This document shows, piece by piece, positions 49,040-59,471 of a stretch of DNA of 64,000 nucleotides (positions are counted from its first letter, which is position 1; each line of letters starts with the position of its first letter). Below the pieces are notes generated by a model. The model did not search any database, was not told where the DNA came from, and worked only from the letters and a program-made list of their open reading frames with translations. The position numbers were made by a program, and so were the translations under genes. The DNA comes from Corynespora cassiicola (lineage: Eukaryota; Ascomycota; Dothideomycetes; Pleosporales; Corynesporascaceae): assembly GCA_022059125.1 (NCBI GenBank), contig JAEUWY010000020.1, positions 372,001 to 436,000 of the forward strand, written 5' to 3'.

Positions 49040-51784
49040 ATGGCACCCGCCCTCTTGACAACTCGCCCCAGGATATTGTACTTGGATGCTTACGACTCGT
49101 TTTCCAACAACATCATCGCTCTGGTCGAGCAACATCTCGACGCCGACGTCACCAAAGTGCACATCGATGAGCCCGTGTTCCTCGCAGCCAAACCTGCCGT
49201 TCCATTTGCGGCATACATCCAGGATTTCGATGCTGTCATTGCAGGCCCTGGCCCGGGATGGGCTAAGAACGACAAGGATGTTGGCCTGATGCAACAACTC
49301 TGGGATTTGCAAGACACGCAGCTAGTACCAGTTCTCGGGATATGTCTAGGCTTCCAGTCGCTTTGTCTGGCGCATGGTGCTGACATCCAGTGTCTGACAG
49401 AACCAAGGCATGGGCTCGTTTCTGAGATACTCCATAACGGAACATCCATTTTTAGCCATGTCGAGCAGCTCCTGGCCACGCAGTACCATTCGCTACAGGT
49501 CATAATTGATCATTGTATCCAAACCAAGCGAGCGGTACGATACCCCGCAGAGCTCTGGGAGCCGACGCAAAATTGCCCAGAGCTTGAGCCTTTGGCATGG
49601 GACTTTGACAGCCAAAAGAACGGAGCGGTTCTCCAGGCAGTTAAGCATACATCTAAGCCCTTTTGTGGGGTTCAGTTCCATCCCGAGTCAATATGCACAA
49701 ATAGCGGAGGTGTCAGCATTCTTCGAAATTGGTGGGGTGAGGCTCAGGAGTGGAATCGGAGACAGCCGTTTCAACCAGTCGCATGCACCAAACATCAGCC
49801 ATCGATGAACATCATCACGCCTCGTCATCCTCTCGATATATCAGCCCTGAATGTCAAGAATGAGAAACTCAAACTTCTCAAAGGTCTTACAATTGGCAGG
49901 GAAATATGTTCACCAGAGGATCTTGCATCGCTTATTGCCTACGGAGACGGAATATCCATACCCAGCCTACCGCCGGATATTGTCCAGTGCATGACGATTG
50001 GCAGCGGAAGGCTGACGGTTGCTGATGTCTGCGAAGAATTCGATCTCCCGGAAAACGAGGCTATTGTCCTCGAGTCAGGCTTGCAGCCCGACCTCATTCC
50101 CATGAAGGTCGGCACTGGCCGGTACAGCATTATTGGGCTTGTTATTCCTGGGGAAACGCTCCGGTTACACTACTATGCTGATACAAAACTACTTCAGTTG
50201 CGAGACGGCAATGACGAGGTGCTTGTCGAGCCTCAAGTTTCGGAGCCTTGGGTATACATCAAAGCGGCCATGGAAAAATTGAAACCAAAGCACACCCCTT
50301 CAGGACCTACGTTTGCGCCTTTCTGGGGAGGTCTCATGGGCTACGCCTCGTACGAGGCTGGGTTAGAAACCATTGATGTCTCTCCCAGCGGCAAAGCGTC
50401 ACTCCCGGATATCTGCTTTGCCTACATCACAAGAAGTATTGTCTTTGATCACCAGCTGAAGAAAATCTACGTCCAGAGCATCCGTGGAAACAATGATTCC
50501 GAATGGATTACAGATGCCCGAGAGAGAATCTACGAAGCTGCCGGGCGTAAGAGCATGGAATCCACCCCCAACCCAACACCATTGCCCCGAGCCAATCCAT
50601 TTGACAAGGACGCGACACTGATCAAGTATCTCGAATCATGTCGAAAGCATATTACTAACAGCAAGGAGTATTGCCAGTCAGTGGCCGACTGCCAGGACAT
50701 CATTGCCAATGGCTATTCTTATGAGCTTTGTCTGACCACGACGAACGAGATTCATGCCGACAAGCCAGCTCTATGCCAGGCCTCCAAGGCTGAGGACAAC
50801 AGCCTAAGCTGGAAGCTCTACAACAACCTCACAAAACAGAACCCATCCCCCTTCAGCGCCTACATGCGCATGCACAACATGCATCTATTGAGCTCCTCTC
50901 CTGAACGCTACATATGCTGGGATCGCATGCAAAGTGCCCAGTGCAGGCCTATCAAGGGCACAGTTCAGAAGACGCCAGAGCTGACGACCGAAGATGCCTA
51001 CATGATTTTGTCTTCGTCCAAAGAACGCGCAGAAAATCTCATGATCGTCGACCTCGTCCGGCATCAGCTCCATGGTGTCTACGGCTCCGGCAACGTCCAT
51101 GTGAGCCAGCTGATGGAAGTTGAAGAGTACGAGACACTCTGGCAATTGGTCTCCGTCGTCGACGCCGTGCCCTCGGGAGTCGAGAAGCCGAGCACACCGG
51201 ACCAGTGGGAGGAGCCTTCGGACTTCATGTCTCCAAAGAAGGGAAGAGATACAAAGGCATACCTTGGCTTCGATGCCTTCGTCCAGAGTCTGCCTCCAGG
51301 AAGCATGACGGGTGCGCCAAAGAAGCGCTCCTGTGAGATCCTGCAAGACGCTGAGAAGAAGCGTCGCCGCGGCATCTATTCGGGCGTCCTGGGCTACCTC
51401 GATGTTGGCGGTGCAGGCGACTTCTCCGTTGTGATCCGCACTGCCGTCAAGGTCGATCCCTTTCCCGATGAGGACACTGACGCCGACGCCGACGCCGACA
51501 CTGCCACCGATGTCTGGAAGATTGGAGCTGGGGGAGCCATCACGAGCCAAAGCTCGCCGCAGGCTGAGTACGAAGAGATGGTGGGCAAGTTCCAGAGCAC
51601 AGCGCGCGCTTTCACATATCAGCCCCCGCCGGCAGACACGCTGCCTGAGAAGGGCGATCCGACGCAGCATGTGGATCTGGCACGCATACAGGAGCTCATC
51701 AGGAGTAGGATATTGACCATGGATAGATGGTTCCCGGGGCCCGATCTTGAGGACGGAGACGTTGAAGATGATTTTAGCGATTAG
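49040..51784 (+). CDS. ABZ1: para-aminobenzoate synthase (aminodeoxychorismate synthase)
   Basis: A single exon of 914 residues holds both halves, as in yeast Abz1. The N-terminal glutamine amidotransferase (about 10-235) has A-G-P-G-P-G, the nucleophile Cys in G-I-C-L-G-F-Q (Cys102) and the His-Glu pair in F-H-P-E-S (about 214-216). The chorismate-binding half has P-I-K-G-T, E-R-A-E-N-L-M-I-V-D-L-V-R, G-S-M-T-G-A-P-K and I-G-A-G-G-A-I. The enzyme makes 4-amino-4-deoxychorismate from chorismate and glutamine, the first step to p-aminobenzoate and folate. An acidic (Asp-Ala)n insert near residues 812-824 lies just before the I-G-A-G-G-A motif. No intron is needed. Confidence 0.95.
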   Translation: MAPALLTTRPRILYLDAYDSFSNNIIALVEQHLDADVTKVHIDEPVFLAAKPAVPFAAYIQDFDAVIAGPGPGWAKNDKDVGLMQQLWDLQDTQLVPVLGICLGFQSLCLAHGADIQCLTEPRHGLVSEILHNGTSIFSHVEQLLATQYHSLQVIIDHCIQTKRAVRYPAELWEPTQNCPELEPLAWDFDSQKNGAVLQAVKHTSKPFCGVQFHPESICTNSGGVSILRNWWGEAQEWNRRQPFQPVACTKHQPSMNIITPRHPLDISALNVKNEKLKLLKGLTIGREICSPEDLASLIAYGDGISIPSLPPDIVQCMTIGSGRLTVADVCEEFDLPENEAIVLESGLQPDLIPMKVGTGRYSIIGLVIPGETLRLHYYADTKLLQLRDGNDEVLVEPQVSEPWVYIKAAMEKLKPKHTPSGPTFAPFWGGLMGYASYEAGLETIDVSPSGKASLPDICFAYITRSIVFDHQLKKIYVQSIRGNNDSEWITDARERIYEAAGRKSMESTPNPTPLPRANPFDKDATLIKYLESCRKHITNSKEYCQSVADCQDIIANGYSYELCLTTTNEIHADKPALCQASKAEDNSLSWKLYNNLTKQNPSPFSAYMRMHNMHLLSSSPERYICWDRMQSAQCRPIKGTVQKTPELTTEDAYMILSSSKERAENLMIVDLVRHQLHGVYGSGNVHVSQLMEVEEYETLWQLVSVVDAVPSGVEKPSTPDQWEEPSDFMSPKKGRDTKAYLGFDAFVQSLPPGSMTGAPKKRSCEILQDAEKKRRRGIYSGVLGYLDVGGAGDFSVVIRTAVKVDPFPDEDTDADADADTATDVWKIGAGGAITSQSSPQAEYEEMVGKFQSTARAFTYQPPPADTLPEKGDPTQHVDLARIQELIRSRILTMDRWFPGPDLEDGDVEDDFSD

Positions 51785-52107
51785 ATACCACTTTAGACTT
51801 GAGATATCATAGATTTCTGTTTTTCAATGTTCATATACGGTCGATTACCCATCATGTGCCATGCAATTCTCAGAACCTTGATGATCTACATGGGTGATTC
51901 CGACCGCATTTACACGTTGACAGAAGTGTCCCAGTCTCATATGAGTACTTTGTTGCGAAAGATTTCGAGCCTGATCTAATATGTGATGCACCACGGCGAT
52001 GATGAAACAAGATGAAAAACTACCCTGGAGAAACGGCCCTTTCGGTATCTAGTGTCCTGGCGGAACATGTCCAGCATGCCCTTCCTACCGCCATCACCCA
52101 CATCCAT
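51785..52107. other. short convergent intergenic region
   Basis: About 320 bp holding the 3' UTRs of the PABA synthase gene (plus) and the ASXH-like gene (minus). Nothing else is seen. Confidence 0.45.
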
Positions 52108-52869
52108 CTACCCAGCCTTCTGGCCCCACCAGGCCTCGGACTCTTGAGCTTTCCAGGAGTCGAAGTGGCCAGCGGCTCGCTCCCTCACGGCCTGGACGGC
52201 AGCCTGCCGCCAGCCCTTGGCCAGATGACCGGCCGCGAGATCCTCGACGAACTTGGCCACATCGGTCCGGAAGACGTCAAAGGAGGCCGAGAGCTCCATG
52301 GGCCTGGTGGGGCCCTCCACTCCTGCCTTGATACTCTCTGCCAGGGACTCGTTGGCGACAGTCCGGGGCAGCATCGAGACCAGCTCGAGCTGCTGGCCAG
52401 CCGCCAACGAGTCCCATGCGGCAGGCTCCAGCAGCAAGTGCTATGGATAGGAGTTAGCTCGTTGCTGGCTACACATGGAGGATCAGGGATAGCCTACATA
52501 TATGTCTGCCTTGCGTAGACGGCTGGTTGAGTGGGTGGTCATGTACACCGGGTCATAGACCTTGGTTTTCTTGGGGGCGAGGGCCGGCTGCTTGACTGGC
52601 TCCTGGAGGGTATCGAACCTCGCCGGAGCTTTGCGGGTGCGCACTGGGCGGTTGGAATTGGCGGGTTTAGCAGCAGCGATAGTCTTGGGAGTCCTCTTCT
52701 TAGGAGCAGGCTGGTCATTGGCGGCAGCAGGGTCCTCGTGGGTGCGCTTCTTGTTTGCGGTGGCAATGGTGGAAGCAGTGGCACCGGCAGATGCGGTGGG
52801 TGAGAAACTAGCCGCCGGGGAATAAAGGGGGGAGGAGAGCACAGGCTTAGTGACGGATGGTGAAGACAT
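52108..52869 (-). CDS. ASX-homology (ASXH/DEUBAD-like) domain protein
   Basis: Two exons (minus), 52498-52869 and 52108-52440, give 234 residues; the 57-bp intron (gtaggc, ctaac, tag) falls inside the domain and joins A-D-I-Y to H-L-L-L. The first 90 residues are Ser/Ala/Pro-rich with basic K-K-R-T and R-P-V-R-T-R-K patches that could be nuclear-localisation signals. The second part (L-L-L-E-P-A-A-W-D-S-L...Q-Q-L-E-L-V-S-M-L-P, then F-x-x-D-x-x-K-F-V-E-D-L and the W-x-x-A-x-x-A-x-x-E-R helix) fits the Asx-homology domain, which in animals activates the BAP1 deubiquitinase. The fungal role is not known. The family call is from pattern memory. Confidence 0.72.
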
Positions 52870-53574
52870 GACGGAATGATTGATGGTTGTCGAAGAGTGA
52901 TTGCCGGTATCAGGAGCGGATTCGCCGATGGCAGAAGCGGAGTTGCAGAGTCTCGGTGCCTTCGGTGGAGAGGAAGGATTTGATGGATCTGGAGGAGAAG
53001 CAGAAGGCTGTGGGGGTGGCCTGGTTTTATATGGGTCAGGCGAGCGTTGCGGCTGCTGCGTTCGCTATTGTCGCAATGGGACAATAGTAGGCAATGGAAA
53101 GCAATAGGGGCATAATGCGTGAGAGTGAATGGAAAAGGCATCGAACATACCGGACGGGCAGCGACATTGTGGAAATCACGTGTGCGGACGGGCGTAGGCG
53201 TAGGCGTAGGCGTTGGCGTTGGACGGATGCGCAAGGCTGGAGAGGGAAATGCTCACAGGCAGGCTGGACATGGTGTTTTTGGCGGCACAGATGGTTGCAG
53301 CTGGACAGCAACGGTACCGGTAGCCGCTCCGCACTGGATGGCCGATGGCCAGATATCGCGTCAATGGCACATTCAAGCGTGCCCAGGTCGAGATCAGTGG
53401 CCTAGGACGGCGTGGTCGCAGTGGCAGCGTCGTGCCTGTCCAGTACGCAGACTCAAGTGGTCTGGGTGGCCCAAGCTCCGCGTGCTTTATCCATCTCATG
53501 GGCCAGTCCGCATCGCCCGCCCCCCGGACACGTAGCGACATCTTTCCACGCCAGACTCCCCCCTTTAGAAAGCC
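52870..53574. promoter_or_regulatory. divergent promoter region with hexamer repeat and E-box
   Basis: About 700 bp between the ASXH-like gene (minus) and SEC22 (plus). A CACGTG E-box at 53177-53182 is followed within 10 bp by a hexamer tract, three ggcgta and two ggcgtt units, at 53191-53222. The promoter role is inferred from position. Confidence 0.5.
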
Positions 53575-54447
53575 ATGATCCGGCACACGCTGATTTCGCG
53601 CCTGGATGGTGAGCTCTACCATACGACTGCCGTGCCTGACGTGCCTGCGGGCTAACCCAGCGCAGGCCTGATCCTGACTGCGTCAGTCGACGACGGCGAG
53701 GTGCGAGACTGCGAATGCCACTCCGCGCGGCTGCTGCGACCCGGGCTCACCATTCTCAGACAGACACGGAGCTGAACGAGGTCAAGTCAAAGGTCAAGCT
53801 TGTCCTGCGCCGCCTCAACCGCAACTCGGAGCCCCAGGCTAGCATCGAGAGCGGTTCCTACACGTACCAGTATGCCCCGGCTCCCTCCCTGCGCCGCCCA
53901 AGCCGCCCAGTCTCCTGACTCTTGCCCACAGCTATCTGATCAACGACAACCTGTGCTTCATCTGTATATGCGACCGGTCGTACCCGCGCAAGCTGGCCTT
54001 CACCTACCTCTCCGACGTCTCCTCCGAATTCACCACCACCTACAGCCCCCAGCAGTACCTGTCTCCCTCCTGCCGCCCATATGGCTTCGTTGAGTTCGAC
54101 ACCTTTATTCAGCGCACAAAAAAGACGTACCAAGATGCCCGCGCCACCCAAAACCTCGACAAGCTCAACGATGAGCTCAAGGACGTGACCAAGGTCATGA
54201 CCAAGAACATCGAGGATCTGCTTTATCGCGGAGACAGCCTGGAGCGCATGGGTGACATATCGAGCAGGCTCCGGGAGGACAGCAGAAAGTATAAGAAGGC
54301 GGCTGTGAGGATCAATTGGGAGTTGCTGCTCAAGCAGGTGAGTTGACCCATGCCGCTTTCGGCCACATCGCTGACTCTTTCAAGTACGGTCCCATTGGGG
54401 GGTTGGTCTTCATCATGATTGTTTTCATTTGGTGGCGTTTTTTCTAG
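53575..54447 (+). CDS. SEC22: R-SNARE of ER-Golgi transport
   Basis: Five exons, 53575-53608, 53666-53700, 53760-53869, 53932-54337 and 54385-54447, total 215 residues, the usual Sec22 length. The longin domain covers about 1-120 (M-I-R-H-T-L-I-S-R-L-D-G-L, then C-D-R-S-Y-P-R-K-L-A-F-T-Y-L). The SNARE helix (about 130-185) keeps the zero-layer Arg in D-L-L-Y-R-G-D-S-L, and the last exon supplies the membrane anchor G-G-L-V-F-I-M-I-V-F-I-W-W. Sec22 drives fusion in both directions between ER and Golgi. The second exon is only 35 bases; each join was fixed by phase and by the conserved longin sequence. Confidence 0.96.
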
Positions 54448-55044
54448 CCATGTGTACATATATTCGGCGCCGTTGCTATGCGGGGTACAAGGCGGGCCAT
54501 GGCCGCAAAGGCCCAGATGCCGCACATCATGACCATGTTAGAACTCAATAATACCCAGACATGACCTTCGGACGGTCCTTTTCCTGATCGGATAACTCCC
54601 GAACACCACCCGATGCTGACACCTTCACTATCCGATGCTGACAGGGAGCTCCTCATGCCCCGGGGCGGTCGTTAGCATTTCTTGGGAGGTAAATATCGCA
54701 GCCTCTGACAGCTCACCTTTTGCCCGTGTTGTGGTCCGATTATGGACCCTATGGACCGTTTCTGTGAGATCCACAACCTTTTATTGGCCAAGGAGATGGC
54801 CCCGCCCAAACCCAAACCGCTACCACAATGAAGCCTTTGCCTTGTCTTACCTCATCTGGTATGGAACCCCATCTAGTGCTCCGTTGTAGGCACAAGCTGC
54901 TGTATCCCGGGCGTTGTCTACTCTAGTAACACTAGTTCCGGCCGCCATATTTGAATGTGCGCTTCCCGGCGCTTTGACTTCTACAAATACTCTTACTTTC
55001 AGTTGCAATCATCCCACCCAAGGATATCTTTTTCTCGGTCAATC
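54448..55044. other. intergenic, no gene recognised
   Basis: About 600 bp between SEC22 and the alpha/beta hydrolase gene. It includes the SEC22 3' UTR and the hydrolase promoter; a repeated gatgctgaca motif occurs at about 54612-54645. No gene is seen. Confidence 0.4.
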
Positions 55045-55843
55045 ATGTCAAAACCAGCCATTGTTCTTGCCCATGGAGCCTGGCATACTCCCGAAGCCTT
55101 CGGCCTAGTGACCAAAAGGCTCGAGGACGCAGGTTACAGTGTGCACGGACGGAAACTACCTTCGGTCGGGAACGACAACCCTCCCGAAGACTTGTCTCAG
55201 GACATTACTGCCGTTCAGGAGCTCGTCACTGAAGCCATTGGTGACGGTAACGATGTGATTGTGATCCCCCACAGCTGGGCCGGCATTATCGTCGCCAGCG
55301 CTCTATCGGGCTGGGGCAAGAAGGAACGAGAGGAGAGGGGCTTGAAGGGGGGCGTAGTAAAGTTTGCCTACATATGCGCCTTCATGATTCCCGAAAACGT
55401 GAGCCTGATGGATGCCATCCAACACCAGGTCCCACACTGGTGGGACTTCGACGTTAGTTTGAATTACGCCTCACCTCCGCCTTGTACAATTCTTGACACC
55501 AAGACAGGGACCCTATACCATTGCCAACGATCCAAACGTCTTTTACAATGATCTCTCGCACGAGGAACAGCAGAAATGGATGTCGAAGCTCGAGACACAC
55601 GCGTATGCAACCAAAAAGGCCAAGTCGACTGCTGCGGCCTGGAAGGAGATACCCACCTGGTATCTTGTATGCGAGGACGACAATGCCATTCCGGTTGCTG
55701 CACAGGAAGCCATGGTTGACGGCGCCAAAGCAATGGGCGCTGACGTTCAGGCGGAGAGGATCAAGGCTAGCCACAGCCCATTTCTTAGCCAGCCAGATGT
55801 TGTAGCCAATTGGGTGCGGAGGGCTGCAGGAGAGAAACTCTAG
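55045..55843 (+). CDS. alpha/beta hydrolase (AB_hydrolase_6 type)
   Basis: Two exons, 55045-55452 and 55508-55843, give 247 residues; the 55-bp intron (gttagt donor, acag acceptor) joins W-W-D-F-D to G-P-Y-T-I-A-N-D. The N-terminus has the oxyanion-type H-G-A-W-H motif (10-14). The nucleophile elbow is P-H-S-W-A-G (Ser about 77) rather than the common G-x-S-x-G. A late A-S-H-S-P-F supplies the catalytic His, and C-E-D-D before it the likely acid. This pattern fits small esterases related to plant methyl-salicylate/hydroxynitrile-lyase-type enzymes and bacterial homologues. The substrate is unknown. No signal peptide is seen, so it is probably cytosolic. An amidase gene follows in the same direction. 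Confidence 0.87.
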
Positions 55844-56422
55844 AAGTTCTGTCAACCATGAAAACGGATACATATCCATACCAATATTACCAGATTCTAA
55901 AAAAGAAAGGAAAAATTCCGTTGGCTTCCAAGCCCAGAAGATTGATTGCCGTTACAGACCCCCGATGACTGGTTGGAACCAATGACTTGCCGGCTTGCCC
56001 CTCACCACTCTACGCGGAATCGGCGGGGTAGCTTCGCTTCCGATTCCGACGATGCCCAACGCATCTCAAGTCATCTTCGGATCCCCAGATCCATTCCCCA
56101 CTTTGCCGCATTCCGTGTTCTCTTGTTACTCGCCTGAATAGGTAATTCGGATGCCCTGGCCGTTGGTGCATCGGCCCACGCCCTATTTCTACTCGTTCAG
56201 AGAAGGAATATCTATGCGCCGGCGCTGATTGTCCGGCGGATTGATGGCCCAGCTGATGGGATAGCTAAGTCCGCCTTGTACTACCATGTTACGAATATAT
56301 ATCTTGGCCTCGCTCCAATCTTGCATTGTTAATTTCTTCTCGCATCCGTTCCCTCGTTCTCGACTAGCCGACGATATCACCGTATAGCACATTGGCCTAC
56401 AAGATTGACAGACACCAGCACC
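55844..56422. other. intergenic, amidase promoter
   Basis: About 580 bp between the hydrolase stop and the amidase ATG. No conserved frame or clear promoter element was recognised. Confidence 0.4.
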
Positions 56423-58230
56423 ATGTCGGCTCCTCCGATTGCGAACTGGGAACAAGTCACGGCATCGAAGCGTGCCTCTGTTGCCCAAAAAATACCCTCC
56501 GAGTGGCGTCTACCCTCGTCCGTTACGTCCCAAATCTCCGAAAACTCGTACCTGAGCGTGCTAGATGTGCCCCGCTCGTCAGGCCTCCTGACGGAAAAGG
56601 AGTTGGAGCTGACAGAGAGGTACGATGCCACCGCCTTGGTCGAGCTGATGAGCGCCGGGACCGTGAAGAGCGTGGATGTCGTCACAGCGTTTTGCAAGAG
56701 AGCTGCCATTGCCCACCAAACAGTGAACTGCTTGACGGAGATCATGTTCGACGAGGCCATTGCTCGTGCAAGGCAATGCGATGAGTACCTTGCCAAGGAG
56801 GGAAAACCGATCGGACCTTTCCACGGACTGCCTATCAGTCTCAAGGTGAGCTGCACCTAGTGCTTCTTACGGTAATACTACTAAGCAATACAGGATTCGT
56901 TCAATGTCAAGGGCACGCAGACGACCATTGGCTACGTGTCTTTCCTCTCTCACCCCCCAGCTGCCTTCAACAGCGTGCTGGTCGACATCCTCTTCAATGC
57001 AGGTGCAGTCTTTTACGTCAAGACCAACATCCCGCAAACCATGATGACGGCAGACTCGCACAACAACGTCTTCGGCCGCACCCTGAATCCGCACAAGCTC
57101 TCGCTGACCGCGGGTGGCAGTACGGGCGGTGAGGGCGCACTAATCGCCATGCGCGGCAGCGTGCTCGGCATGGGCACCGACATTGCGGGGAGCGTCCGGA
57201 TCCCCGCCCTGTGCAATGGCATCTCCACACTCAAGCCTACAGCAAGCCGCATCCCGTTCGCGAAGAAGGTCCCGCCGGGCAGGCTGGGCTCGCCGGGGGC
57301 CATCCTGCCCGTCATTGGGCCCGAGGGCATGTCCGTGAGAGACTATGAACTGTTCATGAGGACAGTTCTGGATAGCGAGCCTTGGGACTTGGACGAATCC
57401 GTCATCAATGTGCCTTGGAGGCGCGTGGAGCCATTCAAGCGTCCGCTCAGGTTTGGTTTGATCAGAGGTCATCCCAAACGGCCATTGCACCCCACAGTTG
57501 CGCGCACGCTGCACACAACGGCCACAAAGCTGAAGGAGCAGGGCCACAGCATCGTGCTACTGGACGATAAAATCCCCGACCTCTGGGAATCGGGCATAAT
57601 CGCATGGAAATACTTTATGCTCGATCCAAAGAAGACACCCATCAAATATGTGGAAGAGAGTGGTGAGCCTTGGATTCCATCCATGTCAATAGCCAAGCAC
57701 CCAGAACTCGACAATTGGGAGGCCACTCTGGACTCGCTGTGGGACCTCAACATTGAGAGGGCCCAGGTGGTGAAAAAATATCATGACGTGTTTGTCGAGC
57801 ACCAACTAGATGCTATCTTGATGCCTGGTAACCATACCACGGCTGTCCCCCATGACACCTACAGCTTGCCCATTTACACGATGCTCGTCAATTTGATCAA
57901 TGTAAGTCTAACACAGAGCAGTATTATTGAAGTTTCATGTGGAGACTGATATAAACAGTATCCTTCGGGAATCCTTCCTCATATGAAGGCTAACAAGCAG
58001 CTGGATGAGCCTTTCATCAACAAGGATGCTACATATGTGCCACCATGTAAGCTCTCTCTTACAATCGTTATATTCGTAGTTGGGTCACGACTGACGTAGT
58101 TTTGTAAGATGATCCAGATGCCGTAGAAGGTGCCCCAGGCGCAGTCCAGATCATGGGGAAACCTATGAGGGATGAGGAGCTGGTGCAGGTTCTGAAGGTT
58201 GTGGAGGAAACCCTGGGCAGACTTGCTTAG
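56423..58230 (+). CDS. amidase (amidase-signature family, acetamidase-like)
   Basis: Four exons, 56423-56845, 56894-57901, 57959-58046 and 58109-58230, total 546 residues. The Ser-cisSer-Lys triad can be read: Lys in S-L-K (exon 1 end, about 141), the cis-Ser in G-G-S-T-G-G-E-G and the nucleophile Ser in G-T-D-I-A-G-S-V-R-I-P. Y-P-S-G and G-x-P-G-A-V-Q-I-M-G near the end match the C-terminus of fungal acetamidase-like enzymes. These hydrolyse amides to release ammonia. The last two introns were placed by restoring Y-D-P-D-A-V-E-G-A-P; the aag acceptor at 58106-58108 was chosen over an earlier tag because only it keeps phase. Confidence 0.92.
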
Positions 58231-58403
58231 TTGGATCACGCCTATAGGAAATCACATTTTTCCATAGACAAACATTCGCATCCGGAGCCTGAGCCAAGGT
58301 ATTGCAGACTATGATGTATTAATAGCAAGTCATGAGAGAGATTATAGGCAATTTGCTCTTGTGGCTTGATATCAGCTTACCAAATCTTGATCCGATTGGC
58401 TAT

Positions 58404-59235
58404 TCAATCCCTCCTCCTCTCATGCCTGTCGTAGGGTGACCTGCTTCGACGGCGTTGGCGATCTGCCGAATGTGAACGCCGTCTACGGTCGTCGGCGCGG
58501 GTTTCCCTGCGATGAATATGGCGTTCATGACGGTCGTCTCGGTGCCTGTGCTCTCGACTTCTCGATCTGTGTCTTCGCCTGTCATCGTCCCCGTCCTTTC
58601 TCCTATCACGAGACCGAGAGCGGTCATGTTTTCTATCTCGACGATCCCTGGACCTGCTCCTGGATGAACGACGGTGCCTATGCCTTCGGCCATCGTCGTG
58701 GCGATCTCTCCTTTCCTTCCGTGTGCGATCTTTGCGGTCCTTCCTCTCCTTGTCCTTGCCAACGCCTGCCTTGTCCTCGATGGCATCCTTGACGTCTGCT
58801 TCGTGTGTCTTCTCGCCCAGTGGAGTCAAATTCGCATTGGAGGCCTCGCGTTTTGGTACGGGAAGACCCATTGCTGCGAGCATTGCATCCTGTTCGGCTT
58901 CTTTGAGCTTGCGCTTTTCCTCAGCAAGCTTCTCGGCAGCGGTTTGCTTATCGTCGTCGTCGCCTTTGGCATACCAGTTGAGATCGCGACCTTGTTGCCA
59001 ACGACCAACAGCTACCGCAAGTCAGCGAAAAGGTCACAAGTCCTCGAACAGAGTGGACATACGCGCCATGAGCGAATGGCCGAGATAATTCTCGCGCTGA
59101 GAGTCCTGCTTGACATCCTCCCATTTGAATTCGGAGCGGCCGCCGCTGTGGCAAGGTCAGTCAAGCTCATGTGGCTATAAGACAGTGATGTACTCACCGG
59201 CTGCCCTCCTTGCGGACAGTCTGCACGAGGTCCAT
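58404..59235 (-). CDS. MMtag-domain protein with RS-like tail
   Basis: Three exons (minus), 59198-59235, 59063-59145 and 58404-59011, give 242 residues. The N-terminal block [24 protein letters not shown], then [16 protein letters not shown] and L-N-W-Y-A-K-G, matches the MMtag domain (multiple myeloma tumour-associated protein 2, N-terminal). An acidic/Lys helix follows (about 70-95) and then about 110 residues of Arg/Asp/Ser/His repeats (R-S-R-S-R-D, R-H-R-D-D-R-H), like the RS tails of splicing proteins. The human homologue is phosphorylated and linked to RNA processing, but the mechanism is unclear. Both introns are about 50 bp with good signals. Confidence 0.9.
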
Positions 59236-59471
59236 GGTTGTGGTGAATCGTGCTAGATTGTGGGGCTGGATGGTGCGTGCAGGTGTGGTCGGCGGAGCTG
59301 GCACGGAGGTGCGATTAGTTCGGCCTTAGTTTCCTCGCTTATCTAATCGTTAGCTCCATGACATCACGGGTTTCAAGAAGTGTACCTACTACCTGGATAG
59401 GTAGAACATTTGGTATCTCAGTGCAGAATTGCATTCAAATCATATGCTACATTTGATCGTGGACGAGATGG

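Noticed and set aside
52539..53234. 231-codon minus-strand frame overlapping the ASXH-like gene start
   Set aside because: It is Pro/His/Leu/Ser-rich, uses another phase of the same DNA, and reads through the promoter hexamer tract; no family resemblance.
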